Origin: Eubacterium barkeri
Lineage (GTDB): Bacteria > Bacillota > Clostridia > Eubacteriales > Eubacteriaceae
Length of the DNA: 64,000 nucleotides
Assembly: GCF_900107125.1 (NCBI RefSeq)
Contig: NZ_FNOU01000013.1
Location: forward strand, 19,226-83,225
Direction: 5' to 3'
Part shown: positions 61,212 to 64,000 of the stretch, piece by piece
Numbering within the stretch: the stretch's first letter is position 1
Layout of the letters: each line of letters opens with the position of its first letter
The notes under the pieces: generated by a model
The model's input: only the letters and a program-made list of their open reading frames with translations
Told to the model about the DNA's origin: nothing
Databases searched by the model: none
Program-made: the position numbers and the translations under genes

Positions 61212-62298
61212 TTATCATGAAATAAGCAAATTACCTCCGGTTCGTAATCTGGTTGAGACATTATTGCACAATGGACATAATGTTGAGCTAATTAGTTTTG
61301 ATGAGTTGCAGATTTATCATTCTGATAATCGTCTGCAGAGAGTGATTTTAAAAGAAGAAAAAAACCCAGTAAAAAAATCCATGCTATTTCTAAATAGACG
61401 AAAAGCACTTTGCAGACTCGTTCAGAATAAAATGATGAATAAGGATTTAATTTGGACGACTACAGATCGAACCGCTAGAGAATTGAAAAGTATTTTACCA
61501 AATTATAAACATGTGATGCAATTAATGGAATTAAGAGAAGATATGCCAGAATTTCCAGGGCAAAAAATTGTAAAAGCTCATTTAGATAACATTGCAAGAT
61601 CTGCATGGAAGGTGGTTGTTCCGGAGTATAATAGAGCTCACATATTATCTGCTTGGTGGAGCCTTGATAAACTCCCTAAGATATTACCAAATAAGCCATT
61701 TGATGATCAATGTCGCTTTCAAAAATGCCCAGATGATATTGAAAAGATTTTAGAAAGTCTTCAAAATGAGAAGAAAAAAATAATTTTGTATCAAGGTATA
61801 CTTACAGATGAAAGAAGATTAGAAGAAATTGCGATGGCATGTGAAGAATTAGACGACTATTGTTTTTGTATAATGGGAGCATTAGATGCGTCGTGCTATA
61901 CTATGTACAAAAAGTATAAAAGTGTCAAATTAATCCCTTTTATAAAACCACCATACCACTTAAAAATAACGGAAGTCGCATACATGGGCATTTTATCTTA
62001 TTCCCCAAGGAATAATCCGAATTCCTCTATTTTAAATGCAGTCTATTGTGCACCAAACAAAATATTTGAGTATGCCGGCGCCGGTTTGCCAATGATTGGG
62101 AATGAGCTGCCGGGATTAGAAAAACCATTTAACGACTTTAATATTGGGATTTGTTGTCAATGGGATGTGAAAAAAATTAAGGAGGCTATTAGGTATATTG
62201 AAGAAAATCATGAAATAATGCGTGATAACTGCTTGTCTTTTTATAAGGGAATTGATTTACCAAGTATCGTAGAGGGTATATTATGTGATGCTGAATAA
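61192..62298 (+). CDS. Glycosyltransferase (GT-B fold)
   Basis: 368 aa. N-terminal ILLVNYHEISKLPPVRNLVETL, and C-terminal IILYQGILTDERRLEEIAMA and NKIFEYAGAGLPMIGNELPG, as in GT4-like enzymes. Overlaps the polymerase gene by 20 bases and the flippase by 14, indicating tight translational coupling. Sugar unknown. Confidence 0.86.
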   Translation: MNILLVNYHEISKLPPVRNLVETLLHNGHNVELISFDELQIYHSDNRLQRVILKEEKNPVKKSMLFLNRRKALCRLVQNKMMNKDLIWTTTDRTARELKSILPNYKHVMQLMELREDMPEFPGQKIVKAHLDNIARSAWKVVVPEYNRAHILSAWWSLDKLPKILPNKPFDDQCRFQKCPDDIEKILESLQNEKKKIILYQGILTDERRLEEIAMACEELDDYCFCIMGALDASCYTMYKKYKSVKLIPFIKPPYHLKITEVAYMGILSYSPRNNPNSSILNAVYCAPNKIFEYAGAGLPMIGNELPGLEKPFNDFNIGICCQWDVKKIKEAIRYIEENHEIMRDNCLSFYKGIDLPSIVEGILCDAE

Positions 62299-63574
62299 AA
62301 AAACATATTTGTATATTGAAAAGCTTAAGAAATCATCTTTAGTCAGGAATGGTGTTTGGCTATATGTTTTACAAATCTTTCAGACCGTAATTCCATTGTT
62401 TACATTACCATATGTTACACGTGTGTTAGGTGTAGATGGTTATGGGATGTTTTCAATAGCACTAAATTTAATTCTATATATTCAAGTTCTTGTTGAATAT
62501 GGCTTTAATTTATCGGGAACACGCAAAATAGCATTGTCATCCAGTGAAGAAATATCCGAAATCTACTCAGATATTCAAACATCTAAAATTTATTTGTGCA
62601 TATTGTCCCTCATTACTATTTTCATATTGTTTATTTATAGTACCTACGATCATTCCCAAAAGATGTGTTTAATACTTTTGTTTTTTTTAATACTTGGAGT
62701 AACCTTTCAGCAAACATGGTTGTTTCAGGGCCTTCAGAAGATGAAGTTTATTACTTTAATTAATGTATTCTCGCGCTTAGTATCGGTTGTTTTGATTTTT
62801 ATATTTATACATGATTCACAAGATGTCTATTTATACTGTATTCTTTATTCAAGTACTTATGTGATTTCGGGTATTGTTAGTTTAATTGTTGTCAACAGGG
62901 AATTTGGAATAGCATATCATTTTTCTCCATTGATCAAAGTATGGTACGAGCTTAAAGATGGTTTTAGTCTTTTTATGACATCGGCTATGTCAAAAATTGT
63001 AACAGGATTTGGTATAACAGTATTAGGTTTTTTTGCAACTAATGAAGATGTTGGAATATATTCAGCTATGCAAAAAATTCCATATGTGTTGATAATGTTC
63101 TTCACACCAATTAGTCAGGTTCTTTTTCCATATATTAGCAAGCAATTTTCGATAGATAGAAGCAGAGGGGTGAAAATTGCAAAAAATTTATTTGTTATAC
63201 TCCTTGTTATAATGGGGGCGATATGTTTTTTTATAGCGATATTCGCAAAAATACTCGTTCCAATTATATTTGGGGACGATTATGCACAAGGAGTTACGCT
63301 TATTTATGTATTATTACCATGGGCATTAATTAGTATTTTAAATAATGTTCTTGGCATACAAACTTTAGTTGCATGTGGATTTAATAAAGAATACAGTAAA
63401 ATTTTTTCTGTTAATATTATTGTTACAATAGTGCTGAACGTATTTTTTGGAAAAATATACGGTTCAATGGGGGTGGCCATGGCAACCTTGATTGCTGAGT
63501 CTACACTAATGATTTGTCTTGCTTTATTTATTTGGGTTAAGCGGGAAACAATCAAAGGGGAAAATAATGTGTAA
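62285..63574 (+). CDS. Polysaccharide flippase (Wzx, MATE/MVF type)
   Basis: 429 aa with about 12 membrane helices. It begins LVRNGVWLYVLQIFQTVIPL, with LPYVTRVLGVDGYGMFSIAL, and ends with the paired helix-rich C-terminal half. It moves lipid-linked repeat units across the membrane. GTG at 62285, eight bases after GAGGG; ATG 62288 is equally possible. Confidence 0.93.
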   Translation: MMLNKKTYLYIEKLKKSSLVRNGVWLYVLQIFQTVIPLFTLPYVTRVLGVDGYGMFSIALNLILYIQVLVEYGFNLSGTRKIALSSSEEISEIYSDIQTSKIYLCILSLITIFILFIYSTYDHSQKMCLILLFFLILGVTFQQTWLFQGLQKMKFITLINVFSRLVSVVLIFIFIHDSQDVYLYCILYSSTYVISGIVSLIVVNREFGIAYHFSPLIKVWYELKDGFSLFMTSAMSKIVTGFGITVLGFFATNEDVGIYSAMQKIPYVLIMFFTPISQVLFPYISKQFSIDRSRGVKIAKNLFVILLVIMGAICFFIAIFAKILVPIIFGDDYAQGVTLIYVLLPWALISILNNVLGIQTLVACGFNKEYSKIFSVNIIVTIVLNVFFGKIYGSMGVAMATLIAESTLMICLALFIWVKRETIKGENNV

Positions 63575-64000
63575 AGAGAAAATGAAAAAAACTTGTTTGA
63601 TAATTTTGGTAGTTCTTTTGGGCGTATTCCCTCATATTTCAATTAGTTATGCTAGTGAAAATAATGAGAGTGAGGGAATGTTTGTGACATTGGGCGGATA
63701 TACCTATTATCAAAATGCAGATGGAAGCTATGCAAAAGGCTTACAGGAAATCGATGGGGACTGGTACTATTTCGGAGATAGTGGAATCGTCAAAAAAGGG
63801 ATGTGGAATATAGAAGGGAAGCGATACTACTTTGGTGAAGGCGGAAAGTCTGTCGGAGGTTTGATCGAGCCAGGGAATGGATACCTTTATTGTTTCGTAA
63901 AAGGCAGCGATGTCATAAAAGGGCTACAACAGGTCAATGGAAAATGGTACTATTTTAATCCCTCCACCGGGGCAGCACTAAGTGGATGGCAGACACTGGA
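63567..64000 (+). CDS. Secreted cell-wall-binding-repeat protein (3' truncated by window)
   Basis: 144 codons visible, still open at the edge. A signal peptide (KKTCLIILVVLLGVFPHISI, likely cut after SYA) is followed by repeats of the choline/glucan-binding (CW_binding) type: GLQEIDGDWYYFGDSGIVKK, MWNIEGKRYYFGEGGKSV, GLQQVNGKWYYFNPSTGAAL, and GWQTL at the edge. The repeats bind cell-wall polymer or polysaccharide. The ATG at 63567 follows GGGGAAA and overlaps the flippase stop by 8 bases, so the gene is in the same operon. Codon use here is less AT-rich than in the preceding genes. The effector domain, if any, lies beyond the window. Confidence 0.88.
   Translation, partial: MCKEKMKKTCLIILVVLLGVFPHISISYASENNESEGMFVTLGGYTYYQNADGSYAKGLQEIDGDWYYFGDSGIVKKGMWNIEGKRYYFGEGGKSVGGLIEPGNGYLYCFVKGSDVIKGLQQVNGKWYYFNPSTGAALSGWQTL

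Noticed and set aside
1..64000. CRISPR array, prophage, transposase, integrase or toxin-antitoxin genes
   Set aside because: No regularly spaced repeats and no protein with these signatures was found on either strand.

Overview
The window is chromosomal DNA of a low-to-mid GC Firmicute, most probably an anaerobic member of the Clostridia. The evidence is the pyrH-frr / rimP-nusA-rnpM-infB and dnaG-rpoD gene orders, T-box, lysine, glycine and FMN riboswitches, near-perfect SigA promoters, BglG-type antitermination, and ferredoxin-dependent amino-acid fermentation genes (iorAB, paaK). CobT and a lipoprotein ApbE would suit an acetogen-like or amino-acid-fermenting anaerobe of the Eubacteriaceae type, but no Wood-Ljungdahl gene is present, so the genus is a guess. 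No rRNA operon, prophage, IS element or CRISPR array is visible.

Layout. 1-3.6 kb: 3' end of a glucose/GlcNAc-type PTS permease (EIIB-EIIA), its PRD antiterminator, an M20 amidohydrolase and a methyltransferase. 3.7-4.5 kb: six tRNA genes (Val, Asp, Phe, Gly-GCC, Cys, Gly-CCC) behind a consensus promoter, with a decayed tRNA-Gly half between them. 4.5-5.4 kb (minus): an SPL-type radical SAM protein. 5.5-10.9 kb: a lysine-riboswitch operon asd-dapA-dapB-dapH-lysC that ends in a free-standing copy of the aspartokinase ACT-ACT regulatory region. 11-24.6 kb: single-gene units: an L,D-transpeptidase, a PAS-GGDEF diguanylate cyclase, cysE with an HD protein, cobT, a T-box-controlled paaK with an ACT protein, rpsT, a glycine-riboswitch Na+/amino-acid symporter, FMN-riboswitch ribU, an orphan LytTR regulator and gpmA. 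24.6-39.6 kb: an unidentified structured small RNA, then the translation/replication housekeeping block from pyrH to galE. 39.7-48.1 kb: iorAB, a Cys-rich small protein, plsY, and a run of membrane, flavodoxin, DNA-repair, amidohydrolase, DUF308-protease-like and apbE genes.

48.3-64 kb: a surface-polysaccharide locus that becomes clearly AT-rich from about 51.8 kb and runs off the window. It encodes a PglF/PglE/PglD/PglC-like set (UDP-bacillosamine-type priming sugar and its phosphoglycosyl transferase), two glycosyltransferases, a Wzy-like polymerase and a Wzx-like flippase. Inserted among these is a set rarely described together in a Gram-positive: an LpxD-like acyltransferase, a PIG-L deacetylase, an ATP-grasp ligase, a dedicated acyl carrier protein, an SDR reductase and an AMP-forming acyl ligase. 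I infer a dedicated ACP-dependent pathway that N-acylates (or aminoacylates) an amino sugar of the polysaccharide; this is the best candidate for an undescribed system here. One acetyltransferase in the locus is interrupted by a one-base slip in a poly-A run, and the last gene begins a secreted cell-wall-binding-repeat protein.

Coordinates are read by eye. Several starts were moved downstream of the longest ORF to fit ribosome binding sites or promoters, as stated in each entry.
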